This document shows positions 20,367 to 29,970 of a DNA stretch of 64,000 nucleotides, piece after piece. Each line of letters begins with the position of its first letter. Positions within the stretch are counted from its first letter, which is position 1. Source of the DNA: Stenotrophomonas maltophilia (lineage in GTDB: Bacteria > Pseudomonadota > Gammaproteobacteria > Xanthomonadales > Xanthomonadaceae); contig NZ_NERD01000002.1 of the NCBI RefSeq assembly GCF_002799155.1, positions 2,542,001-2,606,000 of the forward strand, in the 5' to 3' direction. A model generated the notes under the pieces. The model was not told the DNA's origin and did no database searches. It was given only the letters and a program-made list of their open reading frames with translations. A program made the translations under genes and the position numbers.

Positions 20367-21580
20367 AGCACCAGCCCTTCGCGCGCGGCGATGGTATGCA
20401 CGTCCTTGTCGCCACGGCCGGACAGATTGCACAGCACGATCTGGTCACGCGGACGCTCACGCGCCAGCTTGATCGCCTGTGCCAGCGCATGGCTGGACTC
20501 CAGCGCCGGCAGGATGCCCTCGGTATGCGCCAGCAGGTGGAAGGCCTGCAGTGCTTCTTCATCGGTGATGCCGAGGTAGCGTGCACGGCCGGTGTCGGCC
20601 AGGAATGCGTGCTCGGGGCCGACGCCCGGATAGTCCAGGCCGGCCGACACCGAATGGGTCTCGATGATCTGGCCGTCGTCGTCGCACAGCACATAGGTGC
20701 GGTTGCCATGCAGCACGCCCGGGCGACCGGCAGCGATCGACGCGGCGTGGCGGCCGGTGCTGATGCCATCGCCTGCGGCTTCGGCGCCGACGATCTCGAC
20801 CTGGCGATCGTTGAGGAAGGCATGGAACAGGCCGATGGCATTGCTGCCACCACCGACGCAGGCGGTGATCGCATCGGGCAGGCGGCCGTACTCGGCCAGC
20901 ATCTGCTCGCGTGCTTCGCGGCCGACGATGGCGTTGAAATCGCGCACCATGCGCGGATAGGGATCCGGGCCGGCAACCGTACCGATGATGTAGAAGGTGT
21001 CCTGCACATTGGTCACCCAGTCGCGCATCGCTTCGTTGAGCGCGTCCTTCAGGGTGGCCGAGCCGGAGGTGACCGGCACCACCGTCGCGCCGAGCAGCTT
21101 CATGCGGTAGACGTTGATCTTCTGCCGCTCGATGTCGGTGGCGCCCATGTACACCACGCACTCCAGGCCCAGCCGCGCGGCAACGGTGGCGCTGGCCACG
21201 CCGTGCTGGCCGGCACCGGTCTCGGCGATGATGCGCTTCTTGCCCATCCGCGCCGCCAGCAGCGCCTGGCCGATGGTGTTGTTGATCTTGTGCGCGCCGG
21301 TGTGGTTCAGGTCCTCACGCTTGAGCAGGATCTGCGCGCCGCCAACATGGTCGCTCAGGCGCTGGGCGTGGTAGATCGGGCTCGGCCGGCCCACGTAGTG
21401 GGCCAGGTCGCGGTCGTAGGCGGCCTGGAATGCCGGGTCCTGGCGGGCCTGGTCATAGGCCTGCGCCAGTTCCTGCAGCGGGCCGACCAGGGTTTCGGCA
21501 ACGAAGCTGCCGCCGTAGCGGCCGAAATGGCCCTGGGCATCCGGGAAGGCGTGGTAGTCGGCAATGGGGGAGGCAGACAT
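20363..21580 (-). CDS. trpB: Tryptophan synthase beta chain
   Basis: PLP enzyme condensing indole and serine to tryptophan, 405 residues. The PLP lysine is K98 in [12 protein letters not shown]. The phosphate loop [15 protein letters not shown] and [10 protein letters not shown] are also typical. N terminus [20 protein letters not shown] shows the usual start. It is divergent from a LysR-type gene with a 97-bp shared region, the arrangement of TrpI-regulated trpBA in pseudomonads. Confidence 0.97.
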   Translation of the reverse strand: MSASPIADYHAFPDAQGHFGRYGGSFVAETLVGPLQELAQAYDQARQDPAFQAAYDRDLAHYVGRPSPIYHAQRLSDHVGGAQILLKREDLNHTGAHKINNTIGQALLAARMGKKRIIAETGAGQHGVASATVAARLGLECVVYMGATDIERQKINVYRMKLLGATVVPVTSGSATLKDALNEAMRDWVTNVQDTFYIIGTVAGPDPYPRMVRDFNAIVGREAREQMLAEYGRLPDAITACVGGGSNAIGLFHAFLNDRQVEIVGAEAAGDGISTGRHAASIAAGRPGVLHGNRTYVLCDDDGQIIETHSVSAGLDYPGVGPEHAFLADTGRARYLGITDEEALQAFHLLAHTEGILPALESSHALAQAIKLARERPRDQIVLCNLSGRGDKDVHTIAAREGLVL

Positions 21581-21677
21581 GGAAGCGACCGCTGGTTCGA
21601 GACAGGTGGATACTCTAGCGCACGGGTCATGACCGGAAAATGGATATTATCTGGCGTATATCGTCAGGAAATCTCAC
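21581..21677. promoter_or_regulatory. Divergent trpB / LysR-regulator control region
   Basis: 97 bp separate the two divergent starts. GATAT-N10-ATATC (21643-21662) is an interrupted dyad of the kind LysR proteins bind. GGTCATGACC (21625-21634) is a perfect 10-bp palindrome. Exact -35/-10 boxes are not clear. By analogy with TrpI, the regulator may bind here and activate trpB-trpA in response to indoleglycerol phosphate; this is inference. Confidence 0.5.
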
Positions 21678-22565
21678 ATGAGTCGTTCCTTGCTGCCACC
21701 GCTCAATGCGCTGCGCGCGTTCGAGGCCACCGCCCGCCTGGGCGGGGTTGGCCGTGCCGCGCAGGATCTGCACGTCACCCACGGTGCGGTCAGCCGGCAG
21801 CTGAAGCTGCTGGAAGACCACCTCGGCCTGGCACTGTTCCAGCGTGCCGGCCGCGGCCTGCGCCTGACCGCTGCGGGCACGCGCCTGCAGGCAGCATGCA
21901 GCGAGGCCTTCAGCGGCATCGAAGACTGCGTGCGCGAACTGCGGCGGCCGGCGGCGGCCCCGGCGCTGGTGCTGGGCTGCAGTGGCAGCGTGCTGGCGCG
22001 CTGGATGATTCCGCGCCTGCCCGCGCTGCAGGCCGCCCTGCCCGGCGTACGCCTGCAGTGGTCGGCGCTGGATGGCAGCTTCACCGAGGCGCAGGCCGCA
22101 CTGGATGCGGTGCTGTTGCTGGCGCAGGGGCCATGGCCCCGGGGCTGGCAGGTGCGTGAGCTGGCGCCGGAGCGGGTCGGCGTGGTGGTGGCCCCCTCGC
22201 ATCCGGCGGCGCTGCGCCTGCGGCATGTACCGCCCTCGGCGCTGCTGCAGGAGACGCTGCTGCACACCAGCTCACGGCCGCAGGCGTGGCCGGCGTGGGC
22301 GCAAGCGCACGCTCTGGACACCGCGAAGCTGCAGCTGGGTACCGCCTTCGAGCACCTGTACTACCTGCTGGAAGCCGCAGTGGCCGGGCTGGGCCCGGCG
22401 ATCGCACCCGAGCCGCTGGTGGCCGAGGACCTGGCCGCCGGGCGACTGGTCGCGCCGTGGGGGTTTGCCGCCACCGGTGGTTTCTGGGTGCTGGCGCGAC
22501 CGGACGGACCGGCCGATGCACGCGTGGATGCGCTGGCCGACTGGCTGGGCCAGCAACTCCGCTGA
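21678..22565 (+). CDS. LysR-family regulator, TrpI/GcvA-like
   Basis: A 295-residue LysR-type transcription regulator. The N-terminal winged helix-turn-helix has LNALRAFEATARLGGVGRAA, then HVTHGAVSRQLKLLEDHLG and LFQRAGRGLRLT. The ligand-binding domain follows. The GcvA/TrpI-type helix (THGAVSRQ) and its divergent position next to trpB suggest control of trpBA, as in Pseudomonas. The effector cannot be proven from sequence. Confidence 0.82.
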   Translation: MSRSLLPPLNALRAFEATARLGGVGRAAQDLHVTHGAVSRQLKLLEDHLGLALFQRAGRGLRLTAAGTRLQAACSEAFSGIEDCVRELRRPAAAPALVLGCSGSVLARWMIPRLPALQAALPGVRLQWSALDGSFTEAQAALDAVLLLAQGPWPRGWQVRELAPERVGVVVAPSHPAALRLRHVPPSALLQETLLHTSSRPQAWPAWAQAHALDTAKLQLGTAFEHLYYLLEAAVAGLGPAIAPEPLVAEDLAAGRLVAPWGFAATGGFWVLARPDGPADARVDALADWLGQQLR

Positions 22566-22569
22566 CAGC

Positions 22570-22636
22570 AAAAAGGGGACGGAGGGGATTAAGTCGGAAG
22601 TGGCACAAACGACTTAATTCCCTCCGTCCCCTTTTT
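22570..22636. terminator. Palindromic repeat / bidirectional terminator (copy 1)
   Basis: Arms of 27 bp (22570-22596 and 22610-22636, one G·T pair) around a 13-base loop. Each arm starts AAAAAGGGGACGGAGGG, giving a G+C-rich stem with A/T tracts on both ends. It sits exactly between the LysR stop and the telA stop at 22637, so it can terminate both convergent transcripts. A second copy of the outer stem lies at 42666-42731. Confidence 0.85.
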
Positions 22637-23746
22637 TCAGCTGGCGGTCGGGGTGGCCAGCCGCTGCTGCAGGTCCTCGCGCAGCCGCGACAGTTCCACT
22701 TCGGCCTGCTGCCGCTGCTGCATGCCTTCGCGATGGATGCTGCGCACTTCCTCGACCGTGGCGATCAACTGGTCGTGCACGTGGCGCAGCGTGGCCACGT
22801 CGATCACGCCGCGCTGGTTGCTGCGCGCGGTATCCACCGAGGCCTGGCGCAGCAGGTCGGCATTGCGGCGCATCAGCTCGTTGGTGGCATCGTCGATGGC
22901 GGTGGACAGCTCGACTGCGGCCTTCTGCTCGCCCAGCGAAAGCTGGATGGCGAACTGGCGCTTCCACGACGGGATGGTGATCTCGCGCACCGTGTTGAAC
23001 TTCTCGATCAGCTGCAGCGCGTTGGCCTGGATCAGGCGGATCATCGGTAGTGACTGATCGGCCGCGTGCTGCATCAGCTGCAGGTCGGACACGCGCTTTT
23101 CGATCAGGCGGATCGCGTTGTCGACTTCACCCTGGCGGATGCGCTGCTGCGGATCCTCACTGCCCTGCCCGGCCAGCTGCTCGGCCCGCAGTTCGGCCAG
23201 TCGCTGCTTGCCGGCGGCGGCATACAAGCCGAGCGCATGGCGTTCTTCACGGACGATGTCGTGCATGCGGTCGAACTCGCCCACGCGCTTGCCCATCAGC
23301 GCCTGTTGCACACCGACATCGCCCAGCAACTGCTCGATCTGCGCGTTGGTGTCGCTGAACTTCTGCACCAGCTCGCCCTTGGATACGCGCAGGCGGTCGA
23401 TCAGGCCACCGATCACCGGCACCTTCGACCGCTGGGCGAAGCCGTCCAGCTTCAGGCTGCGCGCGATGCGCACCACTTCGCCCAGTTTCTCGCCGCTGGC
23501 ATCCAGGTCACGATTGCGCACCTGGTCCAGCAACTGGCTGGAAAACGCTGCGGTGCGCGTGGCCGCTTCGCGCCCGAACACCTGCAGGTTGCCCGGGCGC
23601 AGGTCATCCAGCTCCAGACGGATCTCGGCGATGCGCGGCAGATCCTCGCGGACCAGGCCCAGCGCCTGCAGTGCGCCTTCATCAAGCGCAGTGGCGGTGG
23701 TGGTGCCGGGCACGAGGGCACCGGGGGTCTGGCTGTCCTGGGTCAT
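22637..23746 (-). CDS. telA: Toxic anion resistance protein TelA
   Basis: A 369-residue TelA/KlaA-family protein, largely helical. The family block is ITIPSWKRQFAIQLSLGEQK followed by DDATNELMRRNADLL and RGVIDVATLRHVHDQLIAT. The family was named for tellurite resistance, but its biochemical role is unknown. The start is the ATG at 23746, preceded by AAGGAG at a good distance. The open frame extends further upstream but lacks a better signal. It is the last gene of the five-gene cluster, 44 bp after the preceding gene. Confidence 0.9.
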   Translation of the reverse strand: MTQDSQTPGALVPGTTTATALDEGALQALGLVREDLPRIAEIRLELDDLRPGNLQVFGREAATRTAAFSSQLLDQVRNRDLDASGEKLGEVVRIARSLKLDGFAQRSKVPVIGGLIDRLRVSKGELVQKFSDTNAQIEQLLGDVGVQQALMGKRVGEFDRMHDIVREERHALGLYAAAGKQRLAELRAEQLAGQGSEDPQQRIRQGEVDNAIRLIEKRVSDLQLMQHAADQSLPMIRLIQANALQLIEKFNTVREITIPSWKRQFAIQLSLGEQKAAVELSTAIDDATNELMRRNADLLRQASVDTARSNQRGVIDVATLRHVHDQLIATVEEVRSIHREGMQQRQQAEVELSRLREDLQQRLATPTAS

Positions 23747-23790
23747 CGGGCAGTCTCCTTGCAGTTGGGTAAGCGGCAGCGGCGGCCGGC

Positions 23791-24498
23791 TCAAGGCAGT
23801 CTAGCCTGAGCTGCGGCTACCTCGTCATCGATCTGTGCGTGCAGCGAGGCGGCCTTCGCGGCCAGTGTGGCGCCGGCCGCGGCCTGGCCCGCCACGGCGG
23901 CCTGCCGCCAGGCCGGTAACAGGACGTCATGGATGCGCGCGAAGCGTTGCAGCAGCACGGTGTCCTGGTCCTGCAGCAGCTGCCATTGATGGGCTTCCAG
24001 ACGGCGCAGCGAGGCCAGCCGGCGAAGATGATCCAGCCGTTGCGACAGCGCGGCCTGGCCGGCGATATCCAGCGACGTCAGCCGCGCCGCAGCCAGCCCG
24101 ACCCAGTCGTCCAGCGCTGCGGCCGCCGCTGAGTGCTCGGCGATGGCCATGGCCCGCAGCTGCAGGTGCTGCTGCAGGTGCTGGGCCTGCTCACGCGCCT
24201 GCAGGGCCAGCACGCCCAGCTGCGACTGCAGCGCACGCCCTTCCGCCTCGCGATCGACATCGCGCCCCAGCAATCGGCCCCACCAGCTCTCCTGCTGCCG
24301 GATCTGCGCCGGGTTATCGGCCTGCAGGGCCAGCGCGATGCATGCCAGTGCCGCCACCAGGCCTTCGCCCGCGCCCGGCGGCAAAGGTGTTTCGCGCCGC
24401 GCCAGCGCCTGCAGCAACGGCGCACCATAGTCGGCCAGCACGGCGACATCGGCCGTGTCCGGCAAGCTTGGTGGCGGCAGTGGCGCCTGCGTGGTCAC
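23791..24498 (-). CDS. Uncharacterised helical protein of the TelA cluster
   Basis: A 235-residue protein, Ala/Leu/Gln-rich and predicted mostly alpha-helical, with coiled-coil-like stretches (LQLRAMAIAEHSAAAAALDD; LRRLASLRRLEAHQWQLLQD). A short conserved-looking motif WWGRLLGRDVDREAEG lies near residue 72. No signal peptide or membrane segment is seen. It starts with GTG overlapping the stop of the giant ATPase gene (GTGA), so the two are co-translated. I do not recognise the family; position suggests an adaptor between the ATPase and TelA. Confidence 0.75.
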   Translation of the reverse strand: MTTQAPLPPPSLPDTADVAVLADYGAPLLQALARRETPLPPGAGEGLVAALACIALALQADNPAQIRQQESWWGRLLGRDVDREAEGRALQSQLGVLALQAREQAQHLQQHLQLRAMAIAEHSAAAAALDDWVGLAAARLTSLDIAGQAALSQRLDHLRRLASLRRLEAHQWQLLQDQDTVLLQRFARIHDVLLPAWRQAAVAGQAAAGATLAAKAASLHAQIDDEVAAAQARLP

Positions 24499-27400
24499 GG
24501 CAGCGGCGGCGGCTTCGGTGTCGTTGCCGGAATGTCCTCGCTGTCGCCCGGCGGCAACGACTCGCCATAGAAGTGGCGCATCAGGGCTTCATCCAGCGCG
24601 CGCTCCTCCGGCGTCGTGGCACGGCGCACGCGCGCACGCTGCGCCACCACACTGTTCGGCACGCCACGCTCGACCTGCTGCCGCGCCCAGCCGGCGAATG
24701 CGGCCAGGGTCTGCGACACCTGTGCCTGCTGCGCCTGCGATGCCGCCAACAATTCCACCAACGGCGCCAGGCCAGCCTGCAGGTCGTCGGCCAGGACCGT
24801 GGCCGGCACGCTGGGAGCCGCCGCGACCGGCTCCGGCGCGGTGGCTGCGGGACGGGTTTCAGAAAGGCGATGCAAGGCCTCCAGCAACGCCGGCCACGGT
24901 GCCGGGTCGGCAACGGCGATCGCCTCCGGCGCCGGCGGTGGCAGCTGCAGGGCGGTGGCGATGTCGGCCAGCTGCGCAACCACGCGCCCCCCGACATCGC
25001 TGTCGTCGGCACCCATGGCCTTGTTGCGCAGGAAATCGCGCTTGATCTGCGTCCATCGCTGCGCCTGCGTGTCGTCCAGCACGCCGCGCAGTTCGGCCAG
25101 CTTCAACAGGTTTTCTTCGGCGCCGGTGGTCAACAGCTGTGCCTCGCCCAGGTAGTGGTCGGAGATCAACTGCTGCAGCTCGTCCTCGTTCATCACCGGC
25201 GAGATCTTCTCGGCCAGCTTGTTCATGTTGCGGTAGCTGCCCTGGAGCCGGAACGGCGGCTCGGTACGGTAGCGATCGTCCTGCGCGGCACTGGCGATGT
25301 ACTGCTGGTTGACCCGGTAGACCACGTCGCGCACGCGCAGCATGCGCTGCAGTGTGGCGGTGATTTCATTGATTTCCGCGCTGCTGTAGGCGTGGCTGAG
25401 GCCGTTGGTCGAGACTTCCTTGCCCATCGCACGGTCGACCAGCACGTACAGGTCAGCCATGTCACGCGTGGCCAGCGGCGCCAGCACCGGGTTGGACGTC
25501 AGGCTGTTCTCGATGTAGCTGAGGGTAAAGGCCGCCTCCATGCCACCGAGCACATCACCGAGGTTGTAGATGTCGGCACGGTTGGCCAGCATGTCGGGAA
25601 TCTTGAATACTTCGCCGGACTCGGTGTACGGGTTGCCGGCCATCACCACGCAGAACTTCTTGCCGCGCATGTCATAGGTGCGGGTGCGACCACGCCACAC
25701 ACCCTCGATACGGCGGGTACCATCGCACAGCGAGATGAACTTCTGCAGGAATTCAGGATGGGTGTGCTGGATGTCGTCCACATACAGCATGGTGTTGTTG
25801 CCCATCTCCAGCGCCAGGTTGAGCTTCTCCAGTTCCTGCCGCGAGGTCGCGTCCGGTGCCTGTGCCGGGTCCAGCGAGCGCACCTCGTGACCCAGCGCCG
25901 GGCCGTTGATCTTCATGAAGACCAGGCCCAGTCGGTGCGCCACATATTCCATCAGCGTGGTCTTGCCGTAGCCCGGGGGCGAAATCATCATCAGCAGGCC
26001 CATCAGGTCGCTGCGCTTGTTCTCGCCGACCGTGCCCATCTGCTTGGCCAGGTTGTCACCGATCACGCCCAGGTAGACATCATTGATCAGCCTGTTCCGC
26101 ACGAACGAGGACAGCGGCCGCGCCTTGAACTCGGAAAGCCGCAGGGTCTCGCGCTCGCGGCCGATGATGCCCTGTCGCAGTGCCTGGTAGGCATGGAATG
26201 CCGGCACGAAGTCGCGCAGGTGCTGCTGCAGGCGCGTGAGGAAATCATCCAGCGATACCACCAGCGTGCCGTTGCTGATGCGCGCATGTTCACCCAGCAG
26301 GCCACTGACCTCCGCCTGCAACGCGGTGTCGCGGGCACGGGTGCTCAGCTGGCGCTGCACCAGCAGCAGTGCCGCGGCCTCGTCGACGTATCCGGCATGC
26401 AGGGCATGCGCCGGCAGCCGCGCCAGCGCACGCAGCCACTGCCCGGCCAGCGCCCAGCGCGTGGCCAGCGGATCCTGGCTGCGCTGCAGGGCGCGTTCGA
26501 CCGCCTCACGCTGCCCGGCCTGCTCCAGCTGCTGCTGTAGCGCATCCAGCAGCGCCACCGCATGGCGACTGCTGCTGAACACCGGCTCGCCGGTCGCCAG
26601 CTCTTCGCCCAGGTAGGCGGCCGCAGCCTCTGCGGCATCGGCATCGAACGGCAACGCGTGGGATTGCGTGTACGCCAGCAGTGCCTCGGCCATTTCAGCA
26701 CGCAACGCCAGCCGCCCTTCGTCGGACCCCAGCAGGCGTGCCAGCGCTTCGGCACCCATCTGTCGGCCCGGCCATTGCGCCACGGCTTCGCGCCGCTGCT
26801 CGGCAGCCCAGAACAGCAGTGCCAGCGCACGCACCCGCGGTGCATGGCGCAGGCTGCCGGCCGCCTGCTGCAGGGGCAGCAATGCACGCAGTATCAGTGC
26901 GGCATCATGGTCATGGATGCCGCGCTCGTAGCCTTCGCGGTAGCGCGGTGCGGCGAACGCACGCACGCGCTGGTCCAGTGCTTCGGGGGTGGCGGCTTCA
27001 TGCTGCAACGTGGCCAGATCGAGGCCGTCGCTGCCCTCCTGCGCGGCCATCAGCAGGCTGCCGGCCAGATACTCGCCGCGATACAGCGTGGGCGATTCCG
27101 AGTCCAGCGTGACCGGCCAGAACGGCTTCAGTGCATCCAGCTCCGGGTCGTGCAGGGTTTCAAGGAAGTCGGTGCCGGTCAGGTGGATAGCCAGCGTATC
27201 GCCCCGCGGCAGCAGGGTCAGATCCAGCGCCTGGGTGTTGACGCTGAAGCGGTGCCGCGGTCCCAGCCGCACCACGTTGCCGCCCGCTTCGTACAGATCA
27301 CTGCGGTCGCGCAGCTGGCGCACCGCCTGGTCACGCACGCCTTTCAGCCGCGCCTCGATGTCGTCGGCCTTGACGTTGTCATGCAACGCGCGCAGGCGTT

Positions 27401-29885
27401 CGGCCAGCTCACGCAGCTTGAGGATCAGCGGATCGCCGGCGAAGAACGCATTGAGCTCGTCGGCGGTGGCGAAGCGCTCGGTGCGCTTGGCCAGACCATC
27501 GAGAATGCGGTTGGCCGCATCCAGCACCGAACGCGCCTTGCGCTGGCGGTCATCCAGCAGTGCCTGCTTGTGCGTCTCGAAGGCTTCGACCAGCTCTTCG
27601 CGTTTGCTCAGGATGTCGCCGAGGAACTGCTCGTGTTCGCCAAACTGGCTTTCCAGCTCCTCCAACTGCACCAACAGGCGCGAAAGCTGCTCGTCGGCGC
27701 GTTCGGGGTCGGTGGCCAGCGCCAGCGCGCTGGTGATCGACTGCGAGAACAGCGCGAACTGCGCGGCAAACTGCGCCACGGCCTCGGCCGAACCCAGCGA
27801 CCGGCGACGCTGGTCGGCGCGCGCGCGCGCCTGGTTGAGGCGCCCGTACAGCACCGAGATCGACTCGACCACGCGGGTGCGGGCAGTGGCATCGTCCACC
27901 TTCAGGCCGGCCATCAGCTCGGACAGCATGTCCAGGTCTGCCGCCATCCCACGCAGCCCCTCCAGCTGCTCGTCCAGCTGGCGGGCGCTCTGTGCCTGCT
28001 GCGCCGCTTCATCCAGCGCCTGCAGGCGCGTGGCCAGCGGCGCCAGCGCGGCGTCGCCAGCGAGGAAATCACCCGTGGCGGCGCCGACGCGGTCCTGCGC
28101 CTCCACCAGCTCGGCCGTCATCGCCTCGATGCGCGCGGTGTCGATGTAGCGCAGCTCGCGGATGGTCAACAGGCGTCCGCGCAGTGCAGTGATTGCGTTG
28201 AGCGCCTCGACGAAGGCCTGCACCTCGTTCCAGTTCTGCGGCTGCAGCCGGCCCAGCAGCGCCTTGTGCGCGGCCTCTGCCTCGACCATCGCCTGTGCCG
28301 ACTGCTGGCGGATCGACTGCACCTTCTCGTATTCGTCCAGCACCGATTCGCCGGTGGCGCTGATCTGCCGCAGCAGCTCCTCGGCACCATCGCAGGCCGC
28401 GTCGCCCAGCCAGTGGTGGGCATCGAACAGGCGCCGGGTATCAGCTACCAGGCGCTGGTAACGCTGTACCGACACGTCCTGGCCATCGATCTCGCGTGCG
28501 AGGTTGAACAGGTTGGAAATGCCGCGCACCAGTTCGGCGTTGCCGATGCGGCCCATGAAGGTGTTGCCAGGCGGCCGGCTGGCGGCGAATTCGTCACTGC
28601 TGAACGGCGTCTGCCAGACCTGCATCGGATGGATGCGGGTGGGTTCGCTGCCTTCGGCATGGAACAGCACCATGCGCCCGTCCTGCAACAAGGCGTAGCC
28701 ATGGCCGAACACCGGGTTCTGCAATATGCGCTGGATGGTGTTGTAGACGAACAGCGCCGAGCGCCCGCCCTCGCGCTCGTAGAAGATGTACAGCACGTCC
28801 TCGCCGTTCGGCGAACGGATACTGCGCTTGAACTGCATGCCGGCCATCGAGGCGTCGAATGCCTTGTGCTCGCCGCCCTGCAGGTAGTAGCCGCCCGGGA
28901 AAATCACGCCGTGGTCTTCGGGCAGCTGCACGCAGGCCTGCACGATCGCATCGTTGCGCACGATGCCGCCGGTCAGCGTGTTGTAGATCAGGCCGCGCCA
29001 TTCCGTCTCCCGGTAGGGCAGCACCTTCAGCAGGACCAGCGAACCAACCCGTGCGAATTCGAACTGGGCGTCGTCCAGCGACTGCGTACTGTCCTCCACC
29101 GGTTCGCTGTAGATGCCCTGCCCGGTTTCGGTGTTGTTCTCGACCTTGATGGTGAGGTCGCCGCCAGTGGTCTCCACGAACAGGGTGTCGAGGATGTTCA
29201 GGTGCGAATGGCGGCCATTGACCGCCAGGTCGCGGGTGGCCCTTGTCCATTCGAAGTCGAACGGCGGCGGCAGTGCGATATCGCGCTCGCCGCGCGCGTC
29301 CAGATAGGTCAGTTCGCCATCGCGCGCCAGCGCCCAGCGGAACACGCGCACGTCGCTGCTGCGCTCGCCGATCTGGAACGAGGCCAGCAGCTTGTCGCCC
29401 ACCACGATCAGCTGCAGCAGGCGTGCGTGCTTGTAGTAGGCGTACAGCTCGTTGAAGTCGTGCACGAAGCCGGGCTGGTCGAGGAAGCTGCCCTTCAGCT
29501 CCAGCGCGGCGACGTCGTAGCCGTCGCTGCCCTGCACCAGCCGGTACAGGCCGAACACATCCTCGATACGGGTCTGGGTCTTCAGCCCGATGAACACGTT
29601 GTAGCCGAACAGCAGGCGGTCCGGCCCGACCTGCACGATGTCGCGGCCGACGCAGTTGTTTTCGCTGCGGATGCGGAAGCGCCCGACCACCTCCAGGCGG
29701 CTGTCACCGAACTCGGCCAGGCGCTGGCGGTTGAGCGTTTCGGCCAGGCCCTGCAGGCGCTGGCCCTGCTCGGCCAGGCGGCGGCGCAGGACTTCGTAGG
29801 CGCCGCCCTGGGCAACGGCCTGGTCGACGGTATTGCCGCCGGCCTCGGGTGCAGTGGATTCGGCGGACGGATGGGTATCAGACAT
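24495..29885 (-). CDS. Giant AAA ATPase (DUF3686-like, 1796 aa)
   Basis: An unusually long protein. Residues about 40-500 look like a beta-rich domain (FRIRSENNCVGRDIVQVGPD; FYEREGGRSALFVYNTIQRI) that I recall as DUF3686, found in ATPases annotated as DNA-repair proteins. Residues about 520-950 are rich in coiled coil. The AAA module lies near the C terminus: Walker A SPPGYGKTTLMEYVAHRLG near residue 1305, Walker B TMLYVDDIQHTHPEF near 1365, then a MoxR-like sensor segment VVMAGNPYTESGEVFKIPDM. There is no membrane segment, so it should be cytoplasmic. The partners are the flotillin-like and TelA genes. The DNA-repair label is not supported by anything visible here. Function unknown; a remodelling motor is the best inference. 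Confidence 0.85.
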   Translation of the reverse strand: MSDTHPSAESTAPEAGGNTVDQAVAQGGAYEVLRRRLAEQGQRLQGLAETLNRQRLAEFGDSRLEVVGRFRIRSENNCVGRDIVQVGPDRLLFGYNVFIGLKTQTRIEDVFGLYRLVQGSDGYDVAALELKGSFLDQPGFVHDFNELYAYYKHARLLQLIVVGDKLLASFQIGERSSDVRVFRWALARDGELTYLDARGERDIALPPPFDFEWTRATRDLAVNGRHSHLNILDTLFVETTGGDLTIKVENNTETGQGIYSEPVEDSTQSLDDAQFEFARVGSLVLLKVLPYRETEWRGLIYNTLTGGIVRNDAIVQACVQLPEDHGVIFPGGYYLQGGEHKAFDASMAGMQFKRSIRSPNGEDVLYIFYEREGGRSALFVYNTIQRILQNPVFGHGYALLQDGRMVLFHAEGSEPTRIHPMQVWQTPFSSDEFAASRPPGNTFMGRIGNAELVRGISNLFNLAREIDGQDVSVQRYQRLVADTRRLFDAHHWLGDAACDGAEELLRQISATGESVLDEYEKVQSIRQQSAQAMVEAEAAHKALLGRLQPQNWNEVQAFVEALNAITALRGRLLTIRELRYIDTARIEAMTAELVEAQDRVGAATGDFLAGDAALAPLATRLQALDEAAQQAQSARQLDEQLEGLRGMAADLDMLSELMAGLKVDDATARTRVVESISVLYGRLNQARARADQRRRSLGSAEAVAQFAAQFALFSQSITSALALATDPERADEQLSRLLVQLEELESQFGEHEQFLGDILSKREELVEAFETHKQALLDDRQRKARSVLDAANRILDGLAKRTERFATADELNAFFAGDPLILKLRELAERLRALHDNVKADDIEARLKGVRDQAVRQLRDRSDLYEAGGNVVRLGPRHRFSVNTQALDLTLLPRGDTLAIHLTGTDFLETLHDPELDALKPFWPVTLDSESPTLYRGEYLAGSLLMAAQEGSDGLDLATLQHEAATPEALDQRVRAFAAPRYREGYERGIHDHDAALILRALLPLQQAAGSLRHAPRVRALALLFWAAEQRREAVAQWPGRQMGAEALARLLGSDEGRLALRAEMAEALLAYTQSHALPFDADAAEAAAAYLGEELATGEPVFSSSRHAVALLDALQQQLEQAGQREAVERALQRSQDPLATRWALAGQWLRALARLPAHALHAGYVDEAAALLLVQRQLSTRARDTALQAEVSGLLGEHARISNGTLVVSLDDFLTRLQQHLRDFVPAFHAYQALRQGIIGRERETLRLSEFKARPLSSFVRNRLINDVYLGVIGDNLAKQMGTVGENKRSDLMGLLMMISPPGYGKTTLMEYVAHRLGLVFMKINGPALGHEVRSLDPAQAPDATSRQELEKLNLALEMGNNTMLYVDDIQHTHPEFLQKFISLCDGTRRIEGVWRGRTRTYDMRGKKFCVVMAGNPYTESGEVFKIPDMLANRADIYNLGDVLGGMEAAFTLSYIENSLTSNPVLAPLATRDMADLYVLVDRAMGKEVSTNGLSHAYSSAEINEITATLQRMLRVRDVVYRVNQQYIASAAQDDRYRTEPPFRLQGSYRNMNKLAEKISPVMNEDELQQLISDHYLGEAQLLTTGAEENLLKLAELRGVLDDTQAQRWTQIKRDFLRNKAMGADDSDVGGRVVAQLADIATALQLPPPAPEAIAVADPAPWPALLEALHRLSETRPAATAPEPVAAAPSVPATVLADDLQAGLAPLVELLAASQAQQAQVSQTLAAFAGWARQQVERGVPNSVVAQRARVRRATTPEERALDEALMRHFYGESLPPGDSEDIPATTPKPPPLP

Positions 29886-29936
29886 CAGCAGGCTTCCGGC
29901 TCACGGGCAGACGGCCGCGGTTGCGGCCGGCGCGGG

Positions 29937-29965
29937 CGGGCGATGGCCGCAGCAGCCATCGCCCG
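29937..29965. repeat. Intercistronic hairpin in the yqiK-ATPase gap
   Basis: Within the 85-bp gap between the flotillin-like gene and the giant ATPase gene, CGGGCGATGG (29937-29946) pairs with CCATCGCCCG (29956-29965). There is no T-run. It may stabilise or attenuate the message between the membrane-protein part and the ATPase part of the operon. Confidence 0.55.
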
Positions 29966-29970
29966 ATGCA

